Below, one piece after another: positions 4,422 through 5,013 of a stretch of 5,013 nucleotides of DNA. Source of the DNA: an uncultured Lacibacter sp. GTDB taxonomy: Bacteria; Bacteroidota; Bacteroidia; Chitinophagales; Chitinophagaceae. A model generated the notes under the pieces. That model did no database searches. It worked only from the letters and a program-made list of their open reading frames with translations, and was not told the origin of the DNA. The translations under genes were made by a program, and so were the position numbers. The stretch spans positions 1 to 5,013 of the forward strand of contig NZ_CAMLGT010000265.1 of the NCBI RefSeq assembly GCF_946479605.1. Reading direction: 5' to 3'. Within the stretch, counting starts at the first letter, position 1. Every line of letters begins with the position of its first letter.

Positions 4422-5013
4422 GCGTTTACAGTTTCTGTTAACAGCGGTTTGTTGTGCAGCAGCCATGCAAAACGCCTGGCCGTATTGCGGATGCGTTGTT
4501 TATTAAAACACAATTGAGCTTTTCCTTTGGCAGAAACTCCATTTATACCTGCAAGCCCCTGTATCATCCACTTGCTGTTTTGCTTATCCCTTACATGCCA
4601 GTTATCCTGTTTAATTTTCCCGGACGGAAAAATATAGTACTCCCCTGATTTGATAAAATGATAACTGTGCGGATAAGCGGTTACTACTGCGGCCCAATCA
4701 TACATTGTTTGCAGGCTGTTGTAAAGAGAAGGATCAATAACATAATAAACTGTTTTCTCCTTTTCTTTAACCGGCAGCAACGCTGCCACATGGTAATTCC
4801 ATAACTGCTTCAGGCCGCCAATATGCCGGTGTAAAAAAAATCCGCTGAACACCCATGCTTTGTAGTTGGGAATACCCCAGGCGTCTAACAGGCGGCAAAC
4901 CGCATCAGCTCTTGCTTCGCAATTATTATGTACATCATGCCATTTAAACAAACTGCTGGTTTGAAAAAAAGTAAATAGCTTTTCAGCGTCCTCTCTGCTT
5001 ACTGTTTTACCAG
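4418..5013 (-). CDS. Protein-glutaminase-like (Gln deamidase) domain protein, N-terminus outside window
   Basis: Protein-glutaminases deamidate glutamine side chains in proteins to glutamate, using a transglutaminase-like Cys-His-Asp triad; the type enzyme is from Chryseobacterium. The frame is open from the right edge to a TAA at 4420-4418: 197 complete codons. A TTG at 4951 could be read as a start, but 20 sensible in-frame codons precede it (GKTVSREDAEKLFTFFQTSS), so the gene is very probably cut by the window edge. The triad fits: Cys in NNCEARAD (codon 4921-4919), His in WNYHVAALL (4792-4790), Asp in YVIDPSL (4735-4733). Cys-to-His spacing is 43 residues and His-to-Asp 19, close to the 41 and 20 I recall for the Chryseobacterium enzyme. 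A basic C-terminal tail (CFNKQRIRNTARRFAWLL) follows. A signal peptide cannot be judged. The substrate is unknown. Confidence 0.8.
   Translation of the reverse strand, partial: GKTVSREDAEKLFTFFQTSSLFKWHDVHNNCEARADAVCRLLDAWGIPNYKAWVFSGFFLHRHIGGLKQLWNYHVAALLPVKEKEKTVYYVIDPSLYNSLQTMYDWAAVVTAYPHSYHFIKSGEYYIFPSGKIKQDNWHVRDKQNSKWMIQGLAGINGVSAKGKAQLCFNKQRIRNTARRFAWLLHNKPLLTETVNA

Overview
The window looks like chromosomal DNA of a Bacteroidota bacterium, most likely in or near the Chitinophagaceae. Reasons: the DUF3822-rsmD gene pair, a protein-glutaminase-type enzyme, the lack of clear Shine-Dalgarno sequences, and -7 boxes of the TAnnTTTG type (the TATCTTCG near 1297 is the best). No species can be named from sequence alone. 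No rRNA, tRNA, CRISPR array or transposase gene was seen.

Layout. Positions 1-1174 (minus strand) hold a two-gene unit: a DUF3822 protein (338-1174) followed, with a 13-base overlap, by the start of rsmD, a 16S rRNA guanine methyltransferase that runs off the left edge (1-350). A 145-base divergent intergenic region (1175-1319) carries a long imperfect inverted repeat (1211-1293) and promoter-like boxes facing both ways. A MATE-family efflux pump follows (1320-2702, plus), starting at TTG. After it come a purine-rich tract, a perfect 10-bp stem-loop (2750-2784) and an AT-rich single-gene unit (2879-3583) encoding an unrecognised soluble protein, perhaps of the DUF7003 type.

The most interesting structure is around that gene. 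A 13-base sequence just before it (2848-2860) recurs as a perfect inverted copy just after it (3600-3612). The downstream copy opens an attC-like folded region (3600-3735) with 10-bp and 8-bp stems, ending in GTT. In an integron cassette the 5' end of the cassette should be complementary to its own R'' box, and that is what is seen. The noncoding margins are also cassette-like: 28 bases before the ATG and 16 bases after the stop. I read 2852-3729 as a probable lone integron-like gene cassette without an integrase in view. A Bacteroidota-type promoter may sit just outside its left border.

Positions 3736-4004 hold a second, separate repeat-like element bounded by 19-base imperfect inverted repeats (3757-3775 and 3918-3936) with small internal hairpins, then a weak promoter. 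The right part has a VanZ-like membrane protein (4005-4421, plus) converging on a protein-glutaminase-like gene (4418-5013, minus, 5' end outside the window), their stop codons overlapping in one TTAA.

The genes do not form one pathway. They are housekeeping (rsmD), transport (MATE), membrane (VanZ-like) and protein-modification (glutaminase-like) functions, with accessory DNA in the gaps.
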